From positions 1 through 64,000 of the forward strand of contig NZ_QLYX01000021.1 of the NCBI RefSeq assembly GCF_003289645.1: a stretch of 64,000 bases of DNA, given 5' to 3'. The notes beneath the pieces are model-generated. The model was not told where the DNA came from. It made no database searches and was given only the letters and a program-made list of their open reading frames with translations. Of this stretch, positions 45,066 through 54,165 are shown piece after piece. A program made the translations under genes and the position numbers. Every line of letters begins with the position of its first letter. Position 1 is the first letter of the stretch. This DNA comes from Actinomadura craniellae. GTDB lineage: Bacteria > Actinomycetota > Actinomycetes > Streptosporangiales > Streptosporangiaceae.

Positions 45066-45946
45066 TCCGGCACCTCCTTCCCGTGGGGTTCCCCCGCGTG
45101 ACGCAGCCGCAGCGACCCCGCGCCGGGCAGCCGCACCTCGTCCGCCCGGCGCACCTCGAACCGGATCGCGAACCGCTTCTCGATGACGTGCAGCCGCCGG
45201 GCGGCGGCCGATCCGGTGAAGGCCGCGTGCAAGCGGTCGCGGTCGCCCAGGGCGGTCACCCGGTACGGGGGCGTCAGCGGCCGGTAATCCACCAGGATCG
45301 CCTCCCCCGCCGCACGGATGGCCGTGGTGGACGTCAGCCGCAGCCCGTTGATCCCGACGGCGACGGCGCCCGCCGCCCACAGCCCGTTGACGAGCAGTTG
45401 GAGGTCCTGATCGTAGACCAGCCCGGCGGCCCCGGGGCCGAGCTCCTCCTCGCCCGCCGGGGGCCGGGCGTCGTCGAGGGTGACCACCAGCCCCTCCCCG
45501 GCGACGGGCACGGCCGCCGCGGCCTCGCCGGCCCGGCGCAGTTCCTCCCGGACACGGCGGCCGGCGTCGCTGCGCGCCAGCGCGGCGGCACGCAGCCGCT
45601 CGGTCTCGGCGCGCAACCGGTCCAGCCGCCGTTGCAGTTCGTCGGTCGCGGCCGTGCGGTCGCGGACCTCCTCGATCAGCCGGGACCGCTGCTGCTGGGC
45701 CACCGGCTCGCTGCGGCGCACCTGCTCGGCCGCGACCGCGATCAGCACGCCCGTCAGGACCAGGACCAGGAGCATCCCGCCGCGGCGCGGCGGGGGGCGG
45801 TTCCCACGGCGGGCGGCCGCCGCGGCGTAGCCGGGGTCGAGCGCCTGCTCGCCCAGCAGGTCTGCCAGCAGCGACATCGACGCGTCCGGCCGGTGCCATC
45901 CGGGGCTCCACCCGGACGGCTCCTCGGCGGGGTTCGGCTCGGTCAC
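45062..45946 (-). CDS. DUF881 membrane-anchored protein (first copy)
   Basis: The 294-residue protein has a cytoplasmic N-terminus, one transmembrane helix (GMLLVLVLTGVLIAVAA at ~57-73), a long coiled coil (about 80-145) and a DUF881 domain with GEGLVVTLDDARPP, GAVAVGINGLRLT and YRVTALGDRDRL. It corresponds to Rv1823. It shares the fold of the protein encoded two genes downstream but differs in sequence, so this is an old duplication. Confidence 0.87.
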   Translation of the reverse strand: MTEPNPAEEPSGWSPGWHRPDASMSLLADLLGEQALDPGYAAAAARRGNRPPPRRGGMLLVLVLTGVLIAVAAEQVRRSEPVAQQQRSRLIEEVRDRTAATDELQRRLDRLRAETERLRAAALARSDAGRRVREELRRAGEAAAAVPVAGEGLVVTLDDARPPAGEEELGPGAAGLVYDQDLQLLVNGLWAAGAVAVGINGLRLTSTTAIRAAGEAILVDYRPLTPPYRVTALGDRDRLHAAFTGSAAARRLHVIEKRFAIRFEVRRADEVRLPGAGSLRLRHAGEPHGKEVPE

Positions 45947-45987
45947 CGCCCCATCATGGCAACCCCCGCCAAATCGGCGGTCGCCGG

Positions 45988-48486
45988 TCAGGAGCCGGCG
46001 CGCTCGACGACCTCGGCCCAGCGTTCCAGCAGGATCTGGGCGGCGTCACCGCCGGACCCCTCGGCCCACAGGTGGGTGACCGCCTCGGACGGGTCGGGCA
46101 GCACCAGCACCCAGCTGCCGTCGCCCTCGACGACCCGTACACCGTCGGTGGTGTCGACCGTCCGCTCCCCCGCGGCCTCGACGACATGACGCATCACGCT
46201 GCCCTTAGCCGCCCAGGGGGTGGGCACCGACCGGCGCAGCAGATGGGCGTCGGGGATGCGCTGCTCGATCTGCGACAGCGTCAGCCGGGTCCGGGCCACC
46301 AGCCCGAGCAGCCGGACGAACGCGGCGATCCCGTCGATCGTGGAGCTGAACTCCGGCAGCACGAAGCCGCCGCGCCCGTCGGCGGCGAAGATGATGTCGG
46401 GAGCGGCCGCCGCCTTGGTCAGCACGTCCTGGGAGGTGGAGGTCCACTCCACCCGGACGCCGTGGAACCGGCACACCTGCTCGGCCACCCGGGTGGTGGT
46501 CACCGGCAGCGCCACCCGGCCGCCGCAGCGTTCGGCCGCGATCAGGTCGAGCACCACGAGCAGCGCCCGGTCGTCGTCGATCGGCGTGCCGTTCTCGTCG
46601 ACCAGGGAGATCCGCTCCCCCACGGGGTCGAAGCGCACCCCGAACGCGGCCCGGGACGAGGCCACCAGTTCGCCCAGCCGCCGCAGGTCGCGCGCCCGCT
46701 CGGCCGGGGTCTCGGTGGGGCTGGTCTCGTCGAGCCGGCCGTTCATGGTGAGCACGTCGACGCCGATCCGGCCGAGCAGCGTGGGCAGCAGCAGCGAGGC
46801 CACCCCGCCGGCACAGTCGAGCACGATCTTCAGTTCGGCCTCGGGGACGCCCTTCATGTCCACCCGGCTCAGCAGGTCGCGGCTGTAGGTCTCGGCGATG
46901 CGCGCCGGGTAGCTCAGCTCGGCGATCTCTCCGGGGAAGGCCCGGCGGTACTCCTGCCGGCCGAACACCCGCTCCAGCTTGCGCTGCGCGGCCTGCGACA
47001 GGTCGGCGCCGTCGGCGTCCAGGAAGAGGATGTCGACGCCCTGCGGGTCGCCGGGGGTGGTGCGGATCACCACCCCGCCGGTGCAGTCCTCCCGGGCGGT
47101 CTCGAACCGGGCCACCGGCAGCGGGGCCGCTTCCAGGTCGGCCACGTTGATCGCGCTGGCGGTGAGCGCGCTGATCACCGCCCGCTTGAGCGTGCGGGCC
47201 GCCCGCGAGGCGTCCCGCGCGGTGATCACGGTGGCGCCCTTCTTGAGGGTGGTGGCGTAGGCGCTGGCCAGCCGGACGGCCAGTTCCGGGGTGATCTCCA
47301 CGTTGATCAGCCCGGAGACGCCGCGGGGGCCGAACAGGGTGCGCTGGCCGCGCGACTCCCAGATGACACTGGTGTTGACGACCGCGCCGGCCTCGATCGT
47401 CTTGAAGGGGTAGATCTTGACCTCGCTGGACAGGTACGCCTCGGCCTCGATGACGCACTCGTCGCCGACGACGGCGCCCTCCTCCACCCGGGCGCCGGCC
47501 ATCACGTCGGTGTTCTTGCCGACGACACAGCCGCGCAGGTTGGTGGAGGGGCCGACGAACACGTTGTCGTGCACCACCGCGCGGTGCAGGAACGCGCCCT
47601 CCTTGACCACCACGTTGCTGCCGAGCACGGTGAACTCGCGCAGTTCCACACCGGCCTCGACCTTGGCGTAGTCGCCGATGTAGAGCGGGCCCTTCAGCAC
47701 GGCCCCGGGATCGACCTCGGCGCCCTCGGCCTGCCAGACGCCGGGCGAGACCTCGAAGCCGTCCATCTCGACGTCGACCTTGCCCGAGAGCATGTCGGCC
47801 TGGGCCTTGAGGTAGCTCTCGTGGGTGCCGACGTCCTCCCAGTAGCAGTCGGCCACGTAACCGTAGAGGGGGGCGCCCTCGGCGAGGAGTTCGGGGAAGA
47901 CGTCGCTGGACCAGTCGACCGACTCGCCCGCGGTGACCCGGTCCAGGACCTCGGGCTCCATCACGTAGATGCCGGTGTTGACGGTGTCGGAGAAGACCTG
48001 GCCCCAGGTGGGCTTCTCCAGGAAGCGCTGGATGCGGCCCGCCTCGTCGACGATGATGATGCCGAACTCCAGCGGGTTGGGCATCCGCTTGAGGCCGATG
48101 GTGACCAGCGCGCCGCTCTCCTTGTGGAAGCGCACCATGTCGGTCAGGTCGATGTCGGTGAGGGCGTCCCCCGAGATCACCAGGAAGCGGTCGTCGCGCA
48201 GCGCCTCCTGGGCGTTCCTGACGCTGCCGGCCGTGCCGAGCGGCACCTCCTCGGTGGCGTAGTACAGCGACATCCCCAGTTCTTCGCCGTCGCCGAAGTA
48301 GTTGCGGATCAGCGCGGCCAGGAACTGGACGGTCACCACCGTCTCGGTGAACCCGTGCCGTTTGAGCAGCCGCAGCACATGCTCCATGATCGGCCGGTTG
48401 ACCACGGGGAGCAGCGGCTTCGGCTGGTTGGCGGTCATCGGCCGCAGCCGGGTCCCCTCCCCGCCCGCCATCACGACGGCTTTCAT
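45988..48486 (-). CDS. Mannose-1-phosphate guanylyltransferase/phosphomannomutase-like fusion
   Basis: The 832-residue protein has three parts. A nucleotidyltransferase domain comes first (1-235, VVMAGGEGTRLRPMT with the GDP-mannose signature). Left-handed beta-helix hexapeptide repeats follow (about 250-370). A phosphohexomutase-like region (about 380-825) ends it. In the mutase part the TASHNP phosphoserine loop is replaced by TARDASRAARTL (about 420-431), so phosphotransfer is doubtful. DGRGG-like and sugar-loop positions are also weak. The first domain should make GDP-mannose for mannosylated lipids and glycans. It lies upstream of the DUF881 set and overlaps the phosphatidyltransferase gene by 4 bp. 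Confidence 0.87.
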   Translation of the reverse strand: MKAVVMAGGEGTRLRPMTANQPKPLLPVVNRPIMEHVLRLLKRHGFTETVVTVQFLAALIRNYFGDGEELGMSLYYATEEVPLGTAGSVRNAQEALRDDRFLVISGDALTDIDLTDMVRFHKESGALVTIGLKRMPNPLEFGIIIVDEAGRIQRFLEKPTWGQVFSDTVNTGIYVMEPEVLDRVTAGESVDWSSDVFPELLAEGAPLYGYVADCYWEDVGTHESYLKAQADMLSGKVDVEMDGFEVSPGVWQAEGAEVDPGAVLKGPLYIGDYAKVEAGVELREFTVLGSNVVVKEGAFLHRAVVHDNVFVGPSTNLRGCVVGKNTDVMAGARVEEGAVVGDECVIEAEAYLSSEVKIYPFKTIEAGAVVNTSVIWESRGQRTLFGPRGVSGLINVEITPELAVRLASAYATTLKKGATVITARDASRAARTLKRAVISALTASAINVADLEAAPLPVARFETAREDCTGGVVIRTTPGDPQGVDILFLDADGADLSQAAQRKLERVFGRQEYRRAFPGEIAELSYPARIAETYSRDLLSRVDMKGVPEAELKIVLDCAGGVASLLLPTLLGRIGVDVLTMNGRLDETSPTETPAERARDLRRLGELVASSRAAFGVRFDPVGERISLVDENGTPIDDDRALLVVLDLIAAERCGGRVALPVTTTRVAEQVCRFHGVRVEWTSTSQDVLTKAAAAPDIIFAADGRGGFVLPEFSSTIDGIAAFVRLLGLVARTRLTLSQIEQRIPDAHLLRRSVPTPWAAKGSVMRHVVEAAGERTVDTTDGVRVVEGDGSWVLVLPDPSEAVTHLWAEGSGGDAAQILLERWAEVVERAGS

Positions 48487-49094
48487 CGGCCTTGCTCCGT
48501 TTCCTCGGGGCGAGCGCGGTCAGCCAGAATGAGGTGGCGCACCTGAGCGCCGTAAAGGACGGCCGCCCACCAGTAGAGGGCCGTTCCCCAAATGACGAAC
48601 GCCCAACCGATGATCTTGCCTGCCTCGGCGGCCGCGCCGGCGTGGTCGCCCAGCAGCAGCAGCGGGAACGCGTACAGCAGGCACATCGTGGCCGCCTTGC
48701 CGATGAAGTGCACCGGCAGGGTGCCGCTGTACCCCAGCCGGCGCATGATCGGGTAGATCGGCACCAGGGCGAGTTCGCGGGCCACCAGCAACACCACCAG
48801 CCAGACCGGGATGATCTCGCGCGCCGTCAGCCCGATCAGGGTGGCCAGGATGTACAGCCGGTCGGCGGCCGGGTCCAGGACGATGCCGAGCCGGCTGGTC
48901 TGGCCGAGGACGCGGGCCAGCTTGCCGTCGAGCCAGTCGGAGAGGCCGGCGAAGACCAGCAGCCCCAGCGCCCACCAGTCGAGCTCGGCCAGCACCAGCC
49001 ACAGGAACAACGGGACACCGGCCAGCCGGGCGAAGCTGAGCAGATTCGGCACCGTCCAGATCCGCTGCGGAACCTCTTCGGCCTGGGTGCTCAT
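48483..49094 (-). CDS. CDP-alcohol phosphatidyltransferase (PgsA2-like)
   Basis: The 203-residue membrane protein has the CDP-alcohol motif D-x2-D-G-x2-A-R...G-x3-D-x3-D, seen as SDWLDGKLARVLG and GIVLDPAAD, with five or six hydrophobic helices. It corresponds by position to pgsA2 (Rv1822). It joins a CDP-activated lipid to an alcohol such as glycerol-3-phosphate or inositol-phosphate; the acceptor cannot be decided here. Its stop overlaps the start of the mannose-1-phosphate guanylyltransferase gene. Confidence 0.88.
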   Translation of the reverse strand: MSTQAEEVPQRIWTVPNLLSFARLAGVPLFLWLVLAELDWWALGLLVFAGLSDWLDGKLARVLGQTSRLGIVLDPAADRLYILATLIGLTAREIIPVWLVVLLVARELALVPIYPIMRRLGYSGTLPVHFIGKAATMCLLYAFPLLLLGDHAGAAAEAGKIIGWAFVIWGTALYWWAAVLYGAQVRHLILADRARPEETEQGR

Positions 49095-49217
49095 GCGCCC
49101 TCACCTCCTCGCCCGGCGCGCTCCGAATCACTCGGATCTCCCCGAATTCCGCGCGGCCGCCTCTCTGCCGACCTTATCGGGCAGGTTTTCGGTCTCCGCC
49201 CGAGCGTCCCGACGAGA

Positions 49218-51488
49218 TCACCGCCGCGGGGAGACTGGGCCCGGCGGAACCGGCAGCTCACCGGTGTGAACGATGCCCAGCCGCCGGGTGGCCCGGGTCA
49301 GCGCCACGTACAGGTCGCCGCGGCCGCGCAGCGACTCGGCCAGGATCCGGGCGGGCTCCACGACGATCACCGTGTCGAACTCCAGTCCCTTGGCCTGCCG
49401 GACGCTCAGCACCACCACGGTGCCCGTCAGGTCGGCCCCCGCGCCGCCGGTGGCGCCGGGGACGGCGGCCACGACCTGGCGGCGCACCTCGTCGAGCAGG
49501 GCGGTGGGCACCAGCACGGCCAGCCGTCCGGCGCCCACCGCGGCGGCCTCGCGGGCCACGATCGGTCCGACACCCGCCGGGCCGATCGGTTCCCGCCAGG
49601 GCCGGACCCCGCCCGACCGGACCGACCTGGGGGCCTCGTCGTCCCGGCGGAGCCGGCCGGCGACCGCCATGATCTCGGCGGGCGTCCGGTAGTTGACGGT
49701 CAGCCGTTCCAGCCGCCACCGGTCCCCGACATAGGGCGTGAAGATCTCCGCCCAGGAGGACGCTCCCGAGAGGTCGCCGGTCTGGGCGAGGTCGCCGACT
49801 ACCGTCATCGACCGGCTGGGGCAGCGCCGCATCAGCAGCCGCCAGGCCATCGGCGACAACTCCTGCGCCTCGTCCACGATGACGTGCCCGAACGTCCAGG
49901 TCCGGTCGGCCGCCGCCCGCTCGGCCACCGTGCCGCGGGGTCCCGCCTCGAGCCGGTCGGCCAGGGCCGCCGCGTCCATCAGGTCGGCCGCCGAGAAGGT
50001 CTCCGGATCGGCCTCGTCCTCGGCGTCGATGGAGCGCGAGCCCGTCACGATGTCGAGCACGCCCTGGGCGTAGTCGACCTCCGCCCGGCGACCGCGCTCC
50101 CGCCGCGCCCGCTCCGCCCGGTCGTCCGTGCCGAGCAGTTCGGCCGCCTCGTCGAGCAGGGGCACATCCGCCTCCGCCCAGTCAGCGTCCGGGGCGCGCC
50201 GCAGCAGGTCCCGCTCGGCCGCCGGCAGCCCGGGGGCGGCGGCCGCGAGCCTGGTGGGGTCGGCGAACAGGTCCGCCAGCAGCCGCTGTGGTGTCAGGGC
50301 CGGCCACAGGTCGTTCAGCGCCGCCCGCACCCCGGGGGCGGCGGCCAGGTCCCGGCGCAGGTCCTCGATCTCGTCCGCGCCGAGCAGGTCCGCGCCGGCC
50401 TCGATGCCCGCGGACAGCCGGGCGGCGGCCGCGGCGGCCAGCGCGTCGAGCATCTCGGCCAGGAAGACCGGCCGGGCCTGGTTGTGCGGCAGGCGGGTGG
50501 CGCGGGCCCGGTCCCGCGCGCGGGCGCACCGGTTCGGGCCGACCCGCAGCCGTTGCCGGTCGACCACGACCTCCAGCCCGTCCGCCGGGGCGCGCTGGCG
50601 GTCGCGTACGGCGGCGGCCAGCACCTCCGTCATCGCGGCCCGGCCCTTGATCTCGGCGCTCGCGGGCGATTCCTCCGCGTGCGCCGGCGTCCCGGGGAAC
50701 AGGTCGCCGAGCGTGGCCAGCACCACTCCGGTCTCGCCGAGCGCGGGCAGCACCTGGCCCACGTAGCCGAGGAAGGCGGGGCTGGGGCCGACGACCAGCA
50801 CGCCCCGGCGGGCCAGCCGGTCCCGGTGCGTGTAGAGCAGGTACGCCGCCCGGTGCAGCGCGACCGCGGTCTTCCCGGTGCCCGGCCCGCCCTGCACCAC
50901 GAGCACCCCCGGGTGGGACGAGCGGACGATCCGATCCTGCTCAGCCTGGAGGGTCTCGACGATGTCGGCCATCCGGCCGGTCCGGTCGGCGGTGAGCGCG
51001 GCCAGCAGGGCGGCCTCGCCCGCCGGGCCGGCGTCCGTGCCCGGGCCGGCGGTCGAGTCGAGCACCTCGTCGTCAACGCCCGTCACGGTCCGGCGGCGGG
51101 TGCGCAGGTGCCGTCGGCGGCGGACGCCCTCGGGCGAGACGGCGGTGGCGACGTAGAAGGGGCGGGCCGCGGACGCCCGCCAGTCCACCAGCAGCGGGTC
51201 GCCCTCGGCAGACTCGGCGAAGAGGCCGATCCGCCCAACGTAGCGGCGCTCGCCGCCGTGCAGGTCGAGGCGGCCGAAGCACAGCCCGTGCTCGGCCGCC
51301 TCGACCTGGGCCAGTCGGTCGGCGTACCGGTGCGCTGCGGCGTCGCGCTCGGCCAGGCCGCGCGGGGTGCCGTCGCCCTCCGTCAGGGTGCGGGCGAGCC
51401 GGCATGCGGTCCGTTCGCGCAGGTCGTCGAGCCGGGTGTAGAGCATCGAGACGTACGCCTGCTCGCGGGCGATCTCCTGACTTGACAA
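49218..51488 (-). CDS. HelD-type UvrD-like ATPase (RNA polymerase recycling motor)
   Basis: The 756-residue superfamily-1 ATPase has a coiled N-terminal arm (about 1-60), Walker A GGPGTGKTAVALHR (about 200-213), Walker B FGHVIVDEAQELSPMAW, and motifs VNYRTPAEIM and VRQAKGLEFDTVIVVEP. The divided core with an N-terminal arm fits HelD/HelR proteins, which pull RNA polymerase off nucleic acid and in some actinomycetes confer rifamycin tolerance. I searched by eye for the rifamycin-associated element and did not find it. The start is a TTG at 51488 with AGGGAG 5 nt upstream. That start overlaps an opposite-strand promoter. Confidence 0.87.
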   Translation of the reverse strand: MSSQEIAREQAYVSMLYTRLDDLRERTACRLARTLTEGDGTPRGLAERDAAAHRYADRLAQVEAAEHGLCFGRLDLHGGERRYVGRIGLFAESAEGDPLLVDWRASAARPFYVATAVSPEGVRRRRHLRTRRRTVTGVDDEVLDSTAGPGTDAGPAGEAALLAALTADRTGRMADIVETLQAEQDRIVRSSHPGVLVVQGGPGTGKTAVALHRAAYLLYTHRDRLARRGVLVVGPSPAFLGYVGQVLPALGETGVVLATLGDLFPGTPAHAEESPASAEIKGRAAMTEVLAAAVRDRQRAPADGLEVVVDRQRLRVGPNRCARARDRARATRLPHNQARPVFLAEMLDALAAAAAARLSAGIEAGADLLGADEIEDLRRDLAAAPGVRAALNDLWPALTPQRLLADLFADPTRLAAAAPGLPAAERDLLRRAPDADWAEADVPLLDEAAELLGTDDRAERARRERGRRAEVDYAQGVLDIVTGSRSIDAEDEADPETFSAADLMDAAALADRLEAGPRGTVAERAAADRTWTFGHVIVDEAQELSPMAWRLLMRRCPSRSMTVVGDLAQTGDLSGASSWAEIFTPYVGDRWRLERLTVNYRTPAEIMAVAGRLRRDDEAPRSVRSGGVRPWREPIGPAGVGPIVAREAAAVGAGRLAVLVPTALLDEVRRQVVAAVPGATGGAGADLTGTVVVLSVRQAKGLEFDTVIVVEPARILAESLRGRGDLYVALTRATRRLGIVHTGELPVPPGPVSPRR

Positions 51489-51509
51489 AAATACTCCCTG
51501 TGGTAGAAT
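51482..51509 (+). promoter_or_regulatory. Near-consensus sigma-70 promoter, plus strand
   Basis: TTGACA (51482-51487) and TAGAAT (51504-51509) are separated by 16 bp, in an AT-rich island unusual for this genome. It points away from helD and towards no annotated gene on the plus strand. Transcription should begin near 51516. Confidence 0.75.
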
Positions 51510-51515
51510 TAGTGG

Positions 51516-51607
51516 GGGTTTCCTGATTTTATTCGCTATTTCAGGATAGTGCCTGCCCTACCAACGACGGAGCCCGCCACCGATTTCTTCGGTGACGGGC
51601 TTTTCTC
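51516..51607 (+). ncRNA. Predicted ~90-nt small RNA
   Basis: A near-consensus promoter (51482-51509) and a hairpin plus T-run (51572-51604) frame about 90 nt. They contain a first stem-like TCCTGA ... TCAGGA (51521-51526 and 51540-51545) and no credible open reading frame. The next plus-strand gene starts nearly 2 kb away at 53545. The RNA would be complementary to the helD leader if that transcript begins beyond 51516, and so could act as a cis-antisense regulator. No known RNA family was recognised. Confidence 0.5.
51572..51604 (+). terminator. Intrinsic terminator of the predicted small RNA
   Basis: A 12-position stem (GCCCGCCACCGA with TCGGTGACGGGC, one C-A mismatch) encloses the loop TTTCT. 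It is followed on the plus strand by TTTTCTC, a genuine U-run and rare among the hairpins in this window. On the minus strand there is no T-run, so it is oriented for plus-strand transcription, although it may also serve the MBL-fold gene ending at 51619. Confidence 0.75.
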
Positions 51608-51618
51608 GGCGGTACCGG

Positions 51619-52239
51619 TCAGTGACCGCGGGCGATCCACTCGGCGAGGTGGGGCGCCTCGGTGCCGATCTCGGTGCTCTCGCCGTGGCCGGTGCGGACC
51701 ACGGTCTCCGGCGGCAGCGTCAGCACCTTGGTGCGCAGCGAGTCGATGATGGTGCCGAAATCGGAGTAGGACCGGCCGGTCGCCCCCGGGCCGCCGCCGA
51801 AGAGGGTGTCGCCGGAGAAGACGGTCTCCAGCTCCGGCGCGTACAGGCAGACGGCGCCGGGCGCGTGGCCGGGCGTGTGCATCACCCGCAGCACCGTGCC
51901 GGCCACCACGATCTCCTGGTCGTCGGCCAGCGGCGCGTCCGGGGACCGGTCGGGATAGGTCATCTCCCACAGCACCTCGTCGGCCGGGTGCAGCCAGATC
52001 GGCGCGCCCAGCCGGTCGGCCAGCGCGGCGGCGGCGTTGACATGGTCGTTATGCGCATGCGTGCACACGATCGCCGTCAGCCGCCGGTCGCCGACCGCGG
52101 CGGCGATCGCCTCAGCGTCGTGCGCCGCGTCGATCACCACCACCTCGCGGTCGTCGCCCACCAGCCAGACGTTGTTGTCGACGTCCCAGCTCCCGCCATC
52201 CAGCGTGAACGTCCCGGACGTGACCAGATGCCCGATCAC
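51619..52239 (-). CDS. MBL-fold hydrolase of the formaldehyde detoxification pair
   Basis: The 206-residue metallo-beta-lactamase-fold enzyme has the metal motif [13 protein letters not shown] (HxHxDH) and further ligands in [20 protein letters not shown] and RTGHGES. Because it overlaps the mycothiol-dependent dehydrogenase gene (GTGA), the likely substrate is the S-formylmycothiol produced there. That thioesterase role is context-based. The GTG at 52239 is used. Confidence 0.85.
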   Translation of the reverse strand: MIGHLVTSGTFTLDGGSWDVDNNVWLVGDDREVVVIDAAHDAEAIAAAVGDRRLTAIVCTHAHNDHVNAAAALADRLGAPIWLHPADEVLWEMTYPDRSPDAPLADDQEIVVAGTVLRVMHTPGHAPGAVCLYAPELETVFSGDTLFGGGPGATGRSYSDFGTIIDSLRTKVLTLPPETVVRTGHGESTEIGTEAPHLAEWIARGH

Positions 52240-53321
52240 AGCAGCACCACCGAGCGCAGCACCTCGCCGCGGTGCATCTTGTCGAAGGCGGCCTCCACAC
52301 CGTCCAGGGCGATCGTCTCGGAGACGAACCCGTCCAGGTCGAGCCGGCCCTGCAGGTACAGGTCGATCAGCATGGGGAAGTCGCGGGACGGCAGGCAGTC
52401 GCCGTACCAGGAGGACTTCAGCGCGCCGCCCCGGCCGAACACCTCCAGCAGCGGCAGTTCGATCTTCATCTCCGGGGTCGGCACACCGACCAGCACGACC
52501 GTCCCGGCCAGGTCTCGGGCGTAGAACGCCTGCTCGTAGGTCTCCGGCCGGCCGACGGCCTCGATCACCACGTCGGCGCCGTGCCCGCCGGTGAGCTCGC
52601 GGATCGTCTCCACCGGGTCGGCCGTCCGGGCGTTCACGGTGTGGGTGGCGCCGAACCCCCGCGCCCACTCCAGCTTGCGGTCGTCGACGTCCACCGCGAT
52701 GATCTTCGCCGCGCCGGCCAGCCGGGCCCCGGCCACGGCCGCGTCGCCGACCCCGCCGCAGCCGATCACCGCCACCGAGTCGCCGCGGCCGACGCCGCCG
52801 GTATTGATCGCGGCCCCGATCCCGGCCATCACACCGCAGCCCAGCAGGCCCGCCGCGGCGGGGGACGCCGCGGGGTCGACCTTGGTGCACTGGCCCGCGG
52901 CGACCAGGGTCTTGTCCGCGAACGCCCCGATGCCCAGGGCAGGCGACAGCGCGGTGCCGTCCGCCAGCGTCATCTTCTGGACGGCGTTGTGCGTGGCGAA
53001 GCAGTACCACGGACGCCCGCGCAGGCAGGCCCGGCACTGCCCGCACACCGCCCGCCAGTTCAGAATCACGTAGTCGCCCGGCTCGACCTCGGTCACGCCC
53101 TCGCCCACCGCCTCCACGACCCCGGCGGCCTCGTGCCCCAGCAGGAACGGGAACTCGTCGTTGATGCCGCCCTCGCGGTAGTGCAGGTCGGTGTGGCACA
53201 CCCCGCACGACCGGACCTGGACCAGGGCCTCCCCCGGACCGGGATCGGGCACCAGGATCGTCTCGACGGCGACCGGCGCGCCCTTCTGCCGGGCGACCAC
53301 ACCCCGTACCTGGTGGACCAT
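52236..53321 (-). CDS. mscR: S-(hydroxymethyl)mycothiol dehydrogenase MscR
   Basis: The 361-residue zinc-dependent alcohol dehydrogenase has the catalytic zinc motif [13 protein letters not shown] with FLLGHEAAG, structural zinc cysteines around [15 protein letters not shown], and the NAD motif [17 protein letters not shown]. The [11 protein letters not shown] segment is typical of the MscR/mycothiol branch. It oxidises the adduct of formaldehyde and mycothiol and may also reduce S-nitrosomycothiol. It is followed by the MBL-fold hydrolase in one unit. Confidence 0.92.
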   Translation of the reverse strand: MVHQVRGVVARQKGAPVAVETILVPDPGPGEALVQVRSCGVCHTDLHYREGGINDEFPFLLGHEAAGVVEAVGEGVTEVEPGDYVILNWRAVCGQCRACLRGRPWYCFATHNAVQKMTLADGTALSPALGIGAFADKTLVAAGQCTKVDPAASPAAAGLLGCGVMAGIGAAINTGGVGRGDSVAVIGCGGVGDAAVAGARLAGAAKIIAVDVDDRKLEWARGFGATHTVNARTADPVETIRELTGGHGADVVIEAVGRPETYEQAFYARDLAGTVVLVGVPTPEMKIELPLLEVFGRGGALKSSWYGDCLPSRDFPMLIDLYLQGRLDLDGFVSETIALDGVEAAFDKMHRGEVLRSVVLL

Positions 53322-53544
53322 GCGCTCTTCCTCTCCTCGGCGAACGGGAGCCGCGGTGCGGCCCCGGGCCGGATCCTGGCAGGCCGGCCCGTGCCGCCGG
53401 AGCGGGCTTCCGCTGTGCGGAAGACCTCCTCGTCTCCCGGCTCCAGCAAATCACGGGAGGCCGCCCTGCGGTCCCGCGAAGCGGGCGCGGGACCGATAAT
53501 GGTGGGCGCGCGGCACCCGGCGCGCACGGCGACAGGGAGGCGGG

Positions 53545-54165
53545 ATGGGCGGCGGGCGAGGACCCCTGCGCGACGCGCTGCTCGACGCGGCCGCCGAGTT
53601 GCTGTCCGAGCACGGCTACCGGGGCGTACGCGTCCAGGACGTCGCCGACGCGGTCGGGGTCAGCCGGCAGACCGTCTACAACGAGTTCGGTGACAAGTGG
53701 GGGCTGGCCCAGGCCCTGGTGCTGCGCGACAACGACCGCTACCTGGACGGCATCGACCGGATCCTGGCCGAGCACGACGATCTGTACACGGCGGTGGCGG
53801 CGGCGGTGACCTTCACCCTGAAGATGTCGGCCGACGATCCGATCAAGAAGGCCGTGCTCACCGGGTCGGGCTGCGACGAACTACTGCCACTGCTCACCAC
53901 CCGGGCCGAGCCGGTGCTGTTCACCGCCCGGGCCCGGCTGATCGACCACGCGCTCGCCCACTGGCCGCGGCTGGACGGCGCGACGGTGGCCGAGGTCGCC
54001 GACGCGGCGGTCAGGCTGGTCATGAGCCATGTGATGCTACCGGCCGAACCCGTCGAGCGGGTCGCGCGCATGATCGCCGACATGGTCACCCGCTACCTCG
54101 GCGAGCCCGTCCGCCCCGAGCCCCAGCCGGAAACCCAGATGACCGGGCAGGCCGGCGCCCACTAG
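53545..54165 (+). CDS. TetR/AcrR-family regulator
   Basis: The 206-residue protein has the TetR helix-turn-helix at about 8-55 (LLDAAAELLSEHGYRGVRVQ, VGVSRQTVYNEFGDKWGL) and an all-helical ligand domain. It diverges from mscR, starting 223 bp away, and may control it. GGGAGG precedes the ATG by 4 nt. The intervening gap has no other gene. Confidence 0.86.
   Translation: MGGGRGPLRDALLDAAAELLSEHGYRGVRVQDVADAVGVSRQTVYNEFGDKWGLAQALVLRDNDRYLDGIDRILAEHDDLYTAVAAAVTFTLKMSADDPIKKAVLTGSGCDELLPLLTTRAEPVLFTARARLIDHALAHWPRLDGATVAEVADAAVRLVMSHVMLPAEPVERVARMIADMVTRYLGEPVRPEPQPETQMTGQAGAH

Noticed and set aside
51489-51618. Rifamycin-associated element upstream of helD
   Set aside because: No 19-bp GGGGCTTGC-type inverted repeat could be found; the palindromes present belong to the small-RNA terminator.
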